Of a stretch of 64,000 bases of DNA, positions 43,899 through 54,171 are shown piece by piece. Both the position numbers and the translations under genes were made by a program. The first letter of the stretch is position 1, and every line of letters begins with the position of its first letter. Where the stretch lies: NCBI RefSeq assembly GCF_001642475.1, contig NW_019174029.1, positions 1 to 64,000 on the forward strand, in the 5' to 3' direction. The notes below the pieces were generated by a model. It did not search any database. It worked only from the letters and a program-made list of their open reading frames with translations, and was not told the DNA's origin. Origin of the DNA: Fonsecaea monophora (lineage: Eukaryota; Ascomycota; Eurotiomycetes; Chaetothyriales; Herpotrichiellaceae).

Positions 43899-46181
43899 AT
43901 GCGAAGGTCAGCTATCTGCCTCTTCCGGCAATCCCTGAAATGTGGCCAGATCAATCTCATTCAGATCCAGAATGGGACTTTCTACAAAGAACATCCATCG
44001 GTCGATCGTCATGACTCATCCTCAAACCCACCTCTGTTCCCGAACCTGACATTCGAGCTGCCTGCGACGGTCCAAGACAAAGCTCGCCCTGTTGAGAGGA
44101 CAAACGAGCATTGGGCCGTCATCAGTGCATCGGACGGCGCAACATTTCTCGAGATACTACGGGGTTCACACATCTGTTTGCCGCCTAACGCGAGGTCGTA
44201 CCCTTACTTGGCCTCTGCCTACATCGATGACCAGAAGGACCACCGACTTCGTGTCCCTTCACGCGCGATTCAGTATGTGGGCTTCAACAGCGCAAAAGGA
44301 CAAGTGGCTGGGGGATCAGGAGGGGTAAGAGGCGCATACCTCAGTGCTCGCTATGAGAGTCGACGGGAGGAAACAGATTGGACCGTCCTGCAATATCTCA
44401 AGGGCGACACAGAGCTCAATCCTGGACAAAAAGCCCCAGATGGTGGCGTTGACAGCCATCTCCTTGACAAAGTCATCTCGGATCTTCGTTTGGGGAAGTT
44501 GACAAACATGCCAGTGAGCAACCTCAGCAATGGACAAACAAGACGCGCGAGGATTGCCAAGGCATTACTGGGGAGACCACTCCTTCTCCTGCTCGATGAA
44601 CCGTTCATGGGCCTTGATCCTCCTACGTTGGTGACCCTGTCACCTATGTTGAAGAGGCTGGCATATCAGTCGACACCGCTTTTGATGCTCGGGCTACGTC
44701 CTCAGGACCCAATCCCGGATTGGATAACCCATCTGGTCGTGCTTGGCCATAACCATACCGTGGCATTGATGGGTGAAAAAACCAAAGTGCTGTGGGACAT
44801 ACGTAGGTGGGTGAATCTGGTCTCTGCAACGGATGTTTCAGCTGCGGACCAAAAGGTTGTCGATCGAATCACGAGGGACTATGGCCTTCCGTTGACTGGC
44901 GTCACCGGCGATGTGTTGAGCGAGACAGGTATATCAAGACATCCAGAAATGCTTGAGGATCCCAGCCCTGCTCTGGACGCCCAAAAGGAAACTGGACGTT
45001 CTCTCGAGCGCGATATGGAGACAGAGAAACATGGCCGACAAAGTCTCAGCAAGTTACTCCAACGTGCCATTGCCGCAGCTCCCACCCCGTCCTCTACACC
45101 TACCCCGGAACCCAGTGGATCGTCTCACCAGTCAGGAGAGTCCTCGTCATCTTTGGGGGGCGACAGGGACAGACAACTGGGTGACCCTCTGATCGAACTC
45201 ACTTCTATCGTTGTCCAGTACGGCTCTAAAACCGTTCTCGGCCATCCTCCCCCACAGCCAGGTCACAGCACTCCGGGTTTGAACATGACAATCTACGCCG
45301 GCACACGTCTCGCGCTCCTCGGCCCCAACGGCTCCGGGAAAACCACGCTCCTCTCACTCCTGACTTCGGACCACCCGCAGTCCTACTCCCTGCCGATAAA
45401 GTTCTTTGGGCGCACAAGATTACCTGATCCGGAGCGGGGGGTTTCCGGGTTGAGTCTGTGGGAGATCCAGAGTCGTATAGGACATTCATCTCCGGAGATT
45501 CATCAGTTCTTTCCCAAGCACCTCACCGTGAGGAGAGTGCTGGAGAGTGCATGGGCAGAGACGTACGCAGGAAAGCCGGATCTCACCGCGGAACGAAACG
45601 CCTTGGTGGAACGTTTCCTCAGGTGGTGGGAGCCTGAACTCCGACAAGACGCGGTTGATGGTGATGCTTCCGGGTTTAGTAGTGGTTCAGATCTCAGCTG
45701 GGCGACCGACAAACAAGTCCACGCGTTCGGCCAGCTGCCATTCTCTGCCCAAAGGCTTCTCCTCCTTCTTCGTGCTCTCATCAAGCAGCCCGATATAGTC
45801 ATCTTGGACGAAGCCTTCTCAGGTCTATCTGCAGACACGAGGGACAAGGCCATGTCGTGGCTCGAGTTTGGCGAGGACAAGGCACCACCGACACCGAAGA
45901 GCGCAATCTCTCCTCGACAACCCCAGGCTGGTGGTGGTAACGTTGCAGATTCTCCAGCTCAGGCGTCGCAGAATGTCCGGTTCCCAGGTCTCACGCCCGA
46001 CCAGGCCCTCGTCGTGGTCAGCCACGTCAAGGAAGAGATCCCCGACTGTGTCGACGAGTGGCTCCGGCTTCCAGGCGAGGAGGAGGTCTTGGAGAGCGGC
46101 CGGGGCGTCGAAGGCGGTCGCACGCCCGAGCGAGCCTGGGTCAAGTCCCAGGAGGGGTGGATGAAGGTCTGGGGGTTGTAA
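43899..46181 (+). CDS. Soluble twin-ATPase ABC protein (YDR061W/ModF-like)
   Basis: A 760-aa protein with two ABC nucleotide-binding domains and no membrane spans, resembling the uncharacterised yeast YDR061W family and bacterial ModF. ATG 43899 is the first in frame. The N-terminus (MRRSAICLFRQSLKCGQ) is basic and could be a mitochondrial presequence; this is inference. NBD1 has a degenerate Walker A (ISASDGATF, about 75-83), a good signature LSNGQTRRARIAKALL (209 onward) and Walker B LLLLLDEPFMGLD. NBD2 has a canonical Walker A (GPNGSGKTT, 475-483), a degraded signature (FGQLPFSAQRL, about 610) and Walker B IVILDEAFSGL. So one composite ATP site is intact and the other degenerate. A Ser/Pro linker at about 385-425 joins the halves. 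It is too short in membrane segments to be a transporter by itself. Confidence 0.88.
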   Translation: MRRSAICLFRQSLKCGQINLIQIQNGTFYKEHPSVDRHDSSSNPPLFPNLTFELPATVQDKARPVERTNEHWAVISASDGATFLEILRGSHICLPPNARSYPYLASAYIDDQKDHRLRVPSRAIQYVGFNSAKGQVAGGSGGVRGAYLSARYESRREETDWTVLQYLKGDTELNPGQKAPDGGVDSHLLDKVISDLRLGKLTNMPVSNLSNGQTRRARIAKALLGRPLLLLLDEPFMGLDPPTLVTLSPMLKRLAYQSTPLLMLGLRPQDPIPDWITHLVVLGHNHTVALMGEKTKVLWDIRRWVNLVSATDVSAADQKVVDRITRDYGLPLTGVTGDVLSETGISRHPEMLEDPSPALDAQKETGRSLERDMETEKHGRQSLSKLLQRAIAAAPTPSSTPTPEPSGSSHQSGESSSSLGGDRDRQLGDPLIELTSIVVQYGSKTVLGHPPPQPGHSTPGLNMTIYAGTRLALLGPNGSGKTTLLSLLTSDHPQSYSLPIKFFGRTRLPDPERGVSGLSLWEIQSRIGHSSPEIHQFFPKHLTVRRVLESAWAETYAGKPDLTAERNALVERFLRWWEPELRQDAVDGDASGFSSGSDLSWATDKQVHAFGQLPFSAQRLLLLLRALIKQPDIVILDEAFSGLSADTRDKAMSWLEFGEDKAPPTPKSAISPRQPQAGGGNVADSPAQASQNVRFPGLTPDQALVVVSHVKEEIPDCVDEWLRLPGEEEVLESGRGVEGGRTPERAWVKSQEGWMKVWGL

Positions 46182-46562
46182 GGAGGTATCTACGAATAGT
46201 GCCTGGTACCTGGGTGTCTAGTATCTAGTTGGGATACCTTGTCCCCTACGTACCGCTGTAAAGAGTACTCGTGATCTATATACGACATATATACATATCC
46301 ATTCTCATATACATGTACATACATAGACAAAGAAACAGGCGAAAAATATCCCCTACCTTTTCATCTGCCTCATGAGAGTGAGTACGCTGGACCTCATGAA
46401 CCTCGCATTTCTGTATCTCGGGGATGCGGCCTTAGCTTCCTCGCCATCGTTTTCTCTCAAAAGTCTACAAAACCATGCCCTCTCGCCCTTGTGGGAATGT
46501 TTTCAGTAGGCGCACACGCTTTTACGGTATGTCACGTATTCTTGTTGGTCCTTGCTGCCCCC

Positions 46563-46590
46563 AAACACACAGACACACGCACACACACAT
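46563..46590. repeat. Imperfect (AC)n microsatellite
   Basis: Alternating AC units broken by single G substitutions, in the 3' flank of the ABC gene. Confidence 0.85.
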
Positions 46591-47077
46591 ACTATCGAAT
46601 CGGTCACTAATCACCAGTGTCGACGTCGGTCAACTACCAGTCTTGCTGCAGCCTCGGGCACGCTCGCTGATGGGTGGCTGGGTGGGCTGGTGTCACGACG
46701 AAACCGAAAGATCATGTATGCTGTGTCAAAAAGGGGGTTCCATTTTCTGTTTCTGTTTCCAGAGGTACAGGCAACTTGACCTGCGTTCCCTCGTCTGTCA
46801 CCTGTCGTCAGTCGCCAAACGGCCGACACACCTTGTATTATATATATATAAGTAGCTACAAGATTTTCAAGAACTGTGGATACACAATTTGCAATGGGCG
46901 TCGATGAATATACCTCAAGAGTCGTCACGGGTCGTTGATACATGGCCAAACAAGAACAACTTTTTCTTGAAATCCATCATCCTAGGTCGCTTGCGAACAC
47001 AAAACAAAAGGTATCGCTGGGAAGAAGAAAGTCAGTCAAGGAGATAAAAAAACATCCTCCTGAGCTATACCCAAAGC

Positions 47078-47113
47078 CCATCCATCCATCCATCTGTCCG
47101 TCCGTCCGTCCAT
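47078..47113. repeat. (CATC)n-(CGTC)n compound repeat
   Basis: Four-base tandem units, CATC changing to TCCG/CGTC, located about 70 bp beyond the stop of the 983-aa gene on the minus strand. Confidence 0.9.
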
Positions 47114-47179
47114 GATCTGGCGAATTATTCTTGACATACGGAAAACCTGGCGCGTTTATTCATCCGTGTCCATCCCCGG

Positions 47180-50131
47180 TCAATCTCGTATGCTACTCGA
47201 TCGATCCGGAATCATGTGAAAGGGAATACTGTATGCCGAGCTGTTGCTTGCCTGGCTTCGTTGGCTGGCCTGCCGGCGCAAGATGCGTTCTTTCATTCCA
47301 GTCACACTGCCGGGGAGCTGTTGCTGAGGCGTGTGCTGCTGGGTCGGCGTCGGTGTCTGTTGCCTGTCCGTATCTTCAGTCATGGGAGGCCGAATAATCG
47401 ATTGACGCGGAGAAGAGACAGGTATTGGAAAGTTCGATAAAGAAACCTCGCCTGGACTTGGTGGCTGATATTGTAGATTGTGGTGGATAGGATGTCCATT
47501 GAGGCGAAGAGGTGGTGGCAAGTGTAGAAGATGCTTTGGACTCTCTAGGTCATTGATGATGGACGGACCAGGTCCATTCAGATCAGCCTCCGCTCTCTGC
47601 TTCTCCTTTGCTTTCCCCCCACCCACGTCGGTTTGGACGGTGTTACGGGTTGATTTCTTTCTCCGAGCTTTTCCACCTTCCCTTTCGTGCGACACCGTCG
47701 TCCATTGATGATGAGAAGTTGGGCTTCTACCGTCCTCAAGCCGTCTGTCAGCCTCGCCCATCGCATCTGTCGGGGTGGGTGAGTGTCTGACCTGTGAAAA
47801 GATAGATGACGGCGCGGCTGGTTTCCCGTCGCTAAAGGAATAGGCATGTTTCGAAGAGCCATGTCTGGTTGAGGGCGAATCTGGCACAGGAGTTGACTGG
47901 GTGAGGAAATTCTCGTTCAAACTATGCTGGAGCCGAATAAGAGCTGCACGAGCCTCAGCTTGCTTTTGGGCATATTCTCTCTCGTCAAATGTCGACTGGT
48001 ACCCCAGGGCAGAGCGAAGTCGCTCCTTGGCAGGGTCACTGTCAATATACAGGTTACTGCTCCCCGGCCACGTCTCAGTCATAAGCTCTGTTGGCGGCAT
48101 GGCGAGGCCGTTGCTCTTGACTTCTACTTCTTCAGGGACACTTGTCAGCATTGATCTGCCAGGAGTGTTTGCAAATTCCCTAGTGCTCACACTGGGAGGA
48201 CGAACCGGATCACCCATTCCAGTCGAGTTTAGACTTTCTGGGGTCTTGTGAATGTATGCACGAGGTGATGGTAAGGGTTCGAGATCGTGGTCAGGCTCGA
48301 ATGACGCAGTCGCCGACGGCTCTTGTACCAAATGTTCGACGGCCTTCCCGATCTCGCTCACATCAAGATTTCTGTTCCCGTCCCCTTTGTTCGATCTCGA
48401 GGTCTGTCTCTCAGCCTCTTTAACGTAGTGTCTTGAACGGTGATCGGGCTTCCGCTTGTTTTGCTGTGCTGGCTGCTTTGAGTGCGGAGCAACTCTGTTC
48501 TCGTTCTGTTTATTTTGCACTTCAATCGGCTCAGGGCTCACTTGAGTTTGACCTGTCTGGTCAGAAGTGATTGGCGGTTCTAAAACAACACTTGCGCGAG
48601 GTGATGCAGATACAATAGTGGTGATGGGCGAAAAGCCGATGGCAAAATGAGAACGAGGAGGATATTCTGACCTGGGCAATTCTGAACGCGGCTCTGACTG
48701 CGGTGGTCGAGATTGTGGACTATCAATCACCACTGCCTGTTCTATCTCAATAGGCGAATGGTTTGTTGTTTCGGTCGTAGTGGTGTCCGTTCTCCCATCT
48801 TCGGTGGACGGACCAGATACAGTGGCTCCCTGTACTTTCCGTGTCGTATCGACTTTCGCATGTTCTAGAACAGGAGAAGAGCTGTAATTTGATGGAGGAG
48901 TGTCCTCGGAGAAAACCTCTGGATCATTTACGGTCAAATCCATGATTTTTCGATTGGGGAGATTAATCGCTCGCTTCACAGAAGACGCGTTGCTTAAGTT
49001 TGAGGGTGAGCGTACTGAATGACTGTAGCTTGGGGATTCCGTTGAGCGGTCTGGGAATGTGACAACCCCTTGCTGGTGCGGTTGGAATGGTTCATTGGAC
49101 TTCACTTGTGTCACTTCCGAGGCTGAAAGCTGGTAGTTGCTGAGAGCACCACTTGGGAAGATAGGCGAAGGAAATTCCCCGGAGCCCCTGCTTTGATGGC
49201 TGGTCGGAACCGTGTGTGGGCTGTGGGCCAGCATAGGGTCGCGAGAACTGCTTGCTAGTGTTGTCGTTGGGCTTGTCATAGTTTGCGTCTGACGGGGATC
49301 TTCGATACTGTGTCTCGAGGCTGGTAATTCGTGCAGCAGTCCTTGAGAGTCCCAAGATCGGTCACTTTGATGTCGAGAATGTGATCCAATCGAACTATGG
49401 ACATTGTGGTTGTGCCTCGAGAAAGGTCGCTCCACAGACTTTTGAGGCGAATGCGAATAACTGTTCAGTGGGCTGTTTATTCCTTTCAACGGAATAGTCG
49501 ATTGGCTGCCGTTAAACCCATTTTGAGGGGCAGAAGGAGAGCTGTGGATACTACCGCTCCCAGGGAGACTCGGATAGGCATTCCTGGCGGCGACTTCTTC
49601 TTGAAATTTCGACGAAGATACGTACTGATGGGTGCCTTCGAGAGCGACTCGAGCCAAATCTAGATTCCGTTCGGCCACATCTTCATTGTAGCCAGGCTTC
49701 GACTTTGGGCTACTCGGGTTGGAGAGGGAGAAGATGTCGACGTAGCGAGGGGTTTTAGGTCGTACCTGGTCTTTGGGATATCTATCTGCATGTTGCGGGT
49801 ATTCCTGGTCTGATTTGACAACGGCGTCAGCTGCCAGGTTGACGGCATTCATGAGGCTGCCGCTTCCATCCGTGCCTGGGCGTGACCAAGAAGTCGAGGG
49901 CCTTGCGACGGCTCCAGCCAACGCTGGCTGGACCCTATTGCTTCCATTCTGCTTGTATTGTGCGTCGGTCGAGGCATTCCGGGCGTGGTTCGCGCGGGAG
50001 GTTGTAGTGAGTGACCGGAGGGCATGGTCAGTGCTCTGGCTCTTCCTCAAGCTCCCAACTCCCGTGTCTTGTCTCCCGTCATTCCCTTTGCTCTTCCGCC
50101 GGGTCCATAACTTTTTCAAACCGCTTTCCAT
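47180..50131 (-). CDS. Large disordered fungal protein of unknown function, 983 aa
   Basis: A single uninterrupted 983-codon frame with exon-like codon use, starting MESGLKKLWTRRKSKGNDG. I recognise no catalytic domain. Most of it is Ser/Pro/Gln/Asn-rich and predicted disordered. Islands that look conserved are the basic N-terminus, RPKTPRYVDIFSLSNP (about 128-143), a helical block ERNLDLARVALEGTHQYVSS followed by KFQEEVAARNAYPSLPG, and a coiled-coil-like block near 710-760 (AKERLRSALGYQSTFDEREY, then QKQAEARAALIRLQHSLNEN). The C-terminus has KERILRRQASQRSQ. There are many SP/TP sites, so it may be a phosphorylated scaffold or polarity protein; that is inference only. Confidence 0.8.
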   Translation of the reverse strand: MESGLKKLWTRRKSKGNDGRQDTGVGSLRKSQSTDHALRSLTTTSRANHARNASTDAQYKQNGSNRVQPALAGAVARPSTSWSRPGTDGSGSLMNAVNLAADAVVKSDQEYPQHADRYPKDQVRPKTPRYVDIFSLSNPSSPKSKPGYNEDVAERNLDLARVALEGTHQYVSSSKFQEEVAARNAYPSLPGSGSIHSSPSAPQNGFNGSQSTIPLKGINSPLNSYSHSPQKSVERPFSRHNHNVHSSIGSHSRHQSDRSWDSQGLLHELPASRHSIEDPRQTQTMTSPTTTLASSSRDPMLAHSPHTVPTSHQSRGSGEFPSPIFPSGALSNYQLSASEVTQVKSNEPFQPHQQGVVTFPDRSTESPSYSHSVRSPSNLSNASSVKRAINLPNRKIMDLTVNDPEVFSEDTPPSNYSSSPVLEHAKVDTTRKVQGATVSGPSTEDGRTDTTTTETTNHSPIEIEQAVVIDSPQSRPPQSEPRSELPRSEYPPRSHFAIGFSPITTIVSASPRASVVLEPPITSDQTGQTQVSPEPIEVQNKQNENRVAPHSKQPAQQNKRKPDHRSRHYVKEAERQTSRSNKGDGNRNLDVSEIGKAVEHLVQEPSATASFEPDHDLEPLPSPRAYIHKTPESLNSTGMGDPVRPPSVSTREFANTPGRSMLTSVPEEVEVKSNGLAMPPTELMTETWPGSSNLYIDSDPAKERLRSALGYQSTFDEREYAQKQAEARAALIRLQHSLNENFLTQSTPVPDSPSTRHGSSKHAYSFSDGKPAAPSSIFSQVRHSPTPTDAMGEADRRLEDGRSPTSHHQWTTVSHEREGGKARRKKSTRNTVQTDVGGGKAKEKQRAEADLNGPGPSIINDLESPKHLLHLPPPLRLNGHPIHHNLQYQPPSPGEVSLSNFPIPVSSPRQSIIRPPMTEDTDRQQTPTPTQQHTPQQQLPGSVTGMKERILRRQASQRSQASNSSAYSIPFHMIPDRSSSIRD

Positions 50132-51955
50132 ATTGGTATCATAGAATCATTCCGGCAGCCGCAGCAGCAGATTTGTCTCCCACTCATGTATGTCTCACGG
50201 ATAGATGCCGTGCGTTCTCCACCACGCATATCAGATATGAATGTAATGAGGACGACTACCGAGCCTGGAACCAAATAATGGAAGCAGACTTTCGGTAAGG
50301 TGCAGGATTGGGAGGTAAAGATCGACGTGTGCGTAGACCAATGTCCGAATTGTCGGGCAGAGGCAAGGATAGCAGCTGGTGTCCGCATGCACTTAGGGAC
50401 CAGATTCTCGCGGGCAGGTTGATCTCATCTTTTCATGACTCCTCACATTGCCGGGTGCAAATCAAGTCAAGAGTAGTGGGTGGCTCGAACTAGACGGGAT
50501 AATGCTCCCAAAGTGCTTTTGATCGCACCTTGACCGAGGCTGTAGGAGAACACGAATGTGTACCGGGGTACAAAGTTTATAATGCCATCGAAGGCAGAAT
50601 GGCACTTAAATCGCAATGGATGTCATCGAAGGGTTCCGATGAGCAGACAAGTTACAGGATAGCAATGGGGGGGTTGGCAGCATGCACAAACCGGGACGAT
50701 GGAGCTGCCAGGCGAGTAATAGCATTTCGCTGCTCCTATTAGGTGCCTATCCCCACTCGCAGTCGACGCCGTTGAAGCTCTGATCTGGCGGATGGCTTTT
50801 ACCCATCCATGCTCTAAAGGTCGTTGGGTGGAACCGGGCGCCTGTTTTTGGCCTCTCGCCTTGGGTGATCAGCCGCCACGCAATGTCCCGTTTCTTCGCC
50901 GGGCTGCGAGGGGAGCTGCAGTGGCTGGAATTTCCCTTGACTAGAAACGAAGCGAACCACCAGATCGACGCCTACGAACGCTGCCATTCTTTTCACTTTC
51001 TTGAGGCCCCCAATTGTGTCCAAACGTCTGCCTTTTCCGTCATCATCCCTCTCGAATCGGCCTATCCAGGCGTATCAGTACCACCTCGGGCGCTACCAGA
51101 TCAAGGTTGACAGGTGGGACACTTCGCGATACCGTAGGCTCTGGCCAAGAGGAGGGGGAAATAGCTGATAGGGTCGTTTTCCTGGGGAATCGAGTGAAGT
51201 CGGCGAAACCTTCTTATCGAGAAAGTGTCCGGAGGAGCGGTTCCAGTCAATGCACTTTTACCCACTCAAGAGCGCTGCCAGCCAACAAGAGGTACATTAG
51301 ACGTCGGGGGACACCTTTGAAGTGTCCGAGCGCAGCCGGGGGCCCCTGTCGTGCCTGCAAAAGCTGGTCCCTGGGGCATGGGATTTCGTTGACTTGGCCC
51401 AACCACTCAGTTACCTGACCGCCTCGTTGGATTTTGTGGATATCGCCAGTCACAGACCAGCCCAGCAACATTCCTACGTGTACTCGGGACCTAGCGTCAT
51501 ACCTTGTACTTACAGAGAGCCTTGCTGGTCAGAGAGTAGGTAAGTTGGGGGCTCGTCTTCTGCGACACCACTAACTGTTGATAGGTTGCCATGGACGGAG
51601 GGTCCAATCTACCAACGGAGCCCATTGGCAGGGGTTCTTGCGAAAATAATAGTGCGCGAGAAATTGAGTGATTGTCTTTCAGGTCTCAGATACCCATGCA
51701 CGCTATTTAGAAAACACGGGGAAGTCATTGCTCGATCAAGCTTGTTCTCGAGCCCCCAAGGCGAAACTGCACCAGGCACACCCTGTGGCCATCTTGCTTT
51801 TGATCGAGTACCGGGTACGAGTGACAGCCAAGCAGCAAGACGACGGCGCCTCGGCACGTCTCGATGAATTTATTCCTGTTAGTCTCCGGACATGGAGTTC
51901 CCAACTGGCCTCTCGACGACCGTCGCGCTTCCTTTTCCTTCAAGTACTGGAGTAC
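50132..51955. other. 1.8-kb interval without a supported gene
   Basis: Contains the promoter of the 983-aa gene at its left side and the 3' flank of the alcohol dehydrogenase at its right. Several chance frames of 60-135 codons exist, but they lack domains and codon bias. No repeats stand out. Confidence 0.55.
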
Positions 51956-53108
51956 TCAGTCGCGAGCACCAAATGCCTTGTCATAATCCGTCAAGGTGAA
52001 TCGATATCGCATCTTATTTGCCGCAACGCGAGACACCGCCTCTGCACATCCTTTCTCTGAAATGGGCAGGGTCTCAACCATGGGGAAGAGCTGCTTCTCG
52101 GCGGCTAATTTCAACATGGCCAGGGCCTCAGGTCTGTTACCGATATGGCTTGCGCCAATGGAGCTGCCGTTGCTCATAAACATCTGGGCTTTCAGTGGCG
52201 GAAGGGCTTCGTCCGGCAGACCGACTTGATGGAATGTGGCATTGACCTTGCACAGCGACAAATACTCTTGCAAATCAAAAGTGTGGGTCATGTCGGCGGT
52301 ATTGATCACAAAGTCAAAGGTAAAGGCGTATTTGTCTGCCCACCCCTTTTCGGTATTTGTCACAAACTCCTTTGCGCCCAGCTTGAGCGCATCTTCCTTT
52401 TTATTTGGGGAATGCGAGATGACTGTGACCTCTGCGCCCAGAGCATTCGCCCACATGACTGCGAAATGGCCCAAGCCGCCCAAGCCCACAACTGCCACCT
52501 TCTTACCCGGACCGACCCCCGCCCGTACGAGTGGACTCCACGTGGTCAATCCCGCACACAGCATGGGAGCGGCCAGATGTGAGGGTATAGCATCGGGAAT
52601 GGGGAAGACGAAGTATTCGTGGGCGCGAATGTGCGAGGAGTAACCTCCCTGGGATATGGTCTCGTCCGGGTCGACCTCTTTTGGGTAAGGAGCACCATAT
52701 GTGTCGACCAGGTGTGGGCAATAGTTCTCGTTGTCACTCTTGCACTGAGGGCATTTGAGGCAAGCCCAGATCTGAGCACCGACACCCACACGGTCGCCGA
52801 CCTTGACTGTCTTTACGGCGTCTCCGACTTTGACTGCGTGCCCAACGACCTCATGGCCCACACAAATAGGCAGCGGAGCTTCACCCCATCCACCATTAAT
52901 GGTGTGTACGTCCGAACCGCAGACACCACAGCACTCGATCTTGATATCAATGTCGTGGTCGCCAAACTTCTTGGGTTTGAACTGCGGTGCGGGTTAAAGA
53001 GGTTCCTGTCGGGGGTTCAAGGGGAAAATCTACCTCTTGTTTCTTGAATTCAGTCCATTTCTTCTGGTCCTCGATCATGAACCCTTCAAAGGTATCGGGG
53101 TAGCCCAT
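51956..53108 (-). CDS. Zinc alcohol dehydrogenase, Adh6/cinnamyl-type
   Basis: Medium-chain dehydrogenase expected to reduce aliphatic or aromatic aldehydes with NADPH. Exons on the minus strand are 53108-53034 and 52981-51956, 366 aa (yeast Adh6 has 360). The 52-nt intron (GTAGAT, TTAAC branch, GCAG) joins KKQE to FKPKKFGDHDIDIKI. Catalytic zinc ligands are Cys46 (CCGVCGSDVH), His68/Glu69 (VGHEVVGH) and the later Cys in APMLCAGLTTW. Structural zinc Cys99, 102, 105 and 113 lie in WACLKCPQCKSDNENYC. The Rossmann loop is VVGLGGLGHFAV, and SHSPNKKEDALKLG has the Ser/Lys pattern that favours NADPH. MGYPDTFEG is the conserved start; an in-frame Met 14 codons earlier (53150) is less likely. Confidence 0.95.
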
Positions 53109-54171
53109 GGTCGTGGCGTGGCTTGGTACGTCTTGCCGTTGGTAGGTCAATTTGAGGAGGGAAGGCGTTCACAAGTATTCAAAAAGGGTGGGCTGGAAGA
53201 AGAAAAAGATCTTTTTTTTTTTCTCTCGCCTCCGGGTTTTATTTTATTTTTATTTTTGAGTGGAAAAGAGAGAAAAAAACGGATTGAATTTATCCAGACG
53301 CAAAACACGCAACGCGCGCGGGGCAGAGTCCCAGTTGTCATTGGGAGTTTGACCGATGACATGACATGGGGTTGGGGGGAGTCGGTAAATAGGCTATGAA
53401 TGATGCAAATCAATCATTCCACACACAAATCGTGACGTTATCGACAACGGACGGGGACAATCCAGCCCTCGACACCTATTAGATACCTACCTACTCTGTA
53501 CCTACCTTAGGTATTGGATACCTACCCACCCCACAGCCGGAGTATACTGCCGCCATCGCCATCGCCGCCACCCTCGCCGTAGCCTTGGCCATCTGAGGAT
53601 TCCAGAAGAGGATAGAGAGTTTTCCAACAAGTCCAAAAGCCACACGGGAGATGCGGAAGTGCTCCGGCGAATCATGCCCTCATTGGGCTGGTCCTGGTGC
53701 TGCGTCCAACTCGTCCAACCGGCCATCCTACCGAAGTTGACCGATTGATACCCCTCCTCTACACGTCTAGCCCATGTGCGAGGTACGCCTGCAGGCTCTC
53801 CTTCCTTGAGCGGACAGTGGCCTTTCAAGGCGCCTTGCTGCTGTCCGCTGGACAAGCATTTTCGGTATGTTGATACCCCGAACGTCTCGTCTCGGCCTCG
53901 TACTATATCGAGGGAGAGGAAACCATGCCCCCCCTCACTATCCCCCACGCCCCCAACCGGAACCCCAACAAAGAGACAGGAAAACAGCGATAGTGTACCA
54001 CTCAACTAACAGCTACGAGGTACAAGTCAAGAATACTCGGTCAAAATCCTGTGATTATCACCATATGTTCCCATGTCTAAGAAGTAGTCGGACGATATCG
54101 TTATCTCAAGTATCTTTACAGTATTGTTACAGCTTCTAATCCGTTATATCCCACAGATCCGACAGCAATCA
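53109..54171. other. Interval with poly-T tract and TACCTA repeats
   Basis: About 1.1 kb holding the alcohol dehydrogenase promoter and the uve1 3' flank. A T run at 53212-53222 is followed by an A/T-rich patch to about 53280. Degenerate TACCTA units lie at about 53477-53527. No gene is supported. Confidence 0.55.
53477..53527. repeat. Degenerate TACCTA repeat tract
   Basis: Several copies of ATACCTACC / GTACCTACC / TTAGGTA in about 50 bp. A similar tract lies at about 62285-62345. Confidence 0.75.

Larger units (their letters stand above)
46182..47179. other. Convergent interval with several microsatellites
   Basis: About 1 kb of 3' flanks. It contains TACCTGGGTGTCTAG-like DNA just after the ABC stop, an imperfect (AC)n at 46563-46590, a TA run at about 46840-46850 and CATC/CGTC tandems at 47078-47113. 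No gene is supported. Confidence 0.6.

Noticed and set aside
50132..51955. Hidden gene in the 1.8-kb interval
   Set aside because: Checked frames on both strands; none could be joined by plausible introns into a recognisable product.
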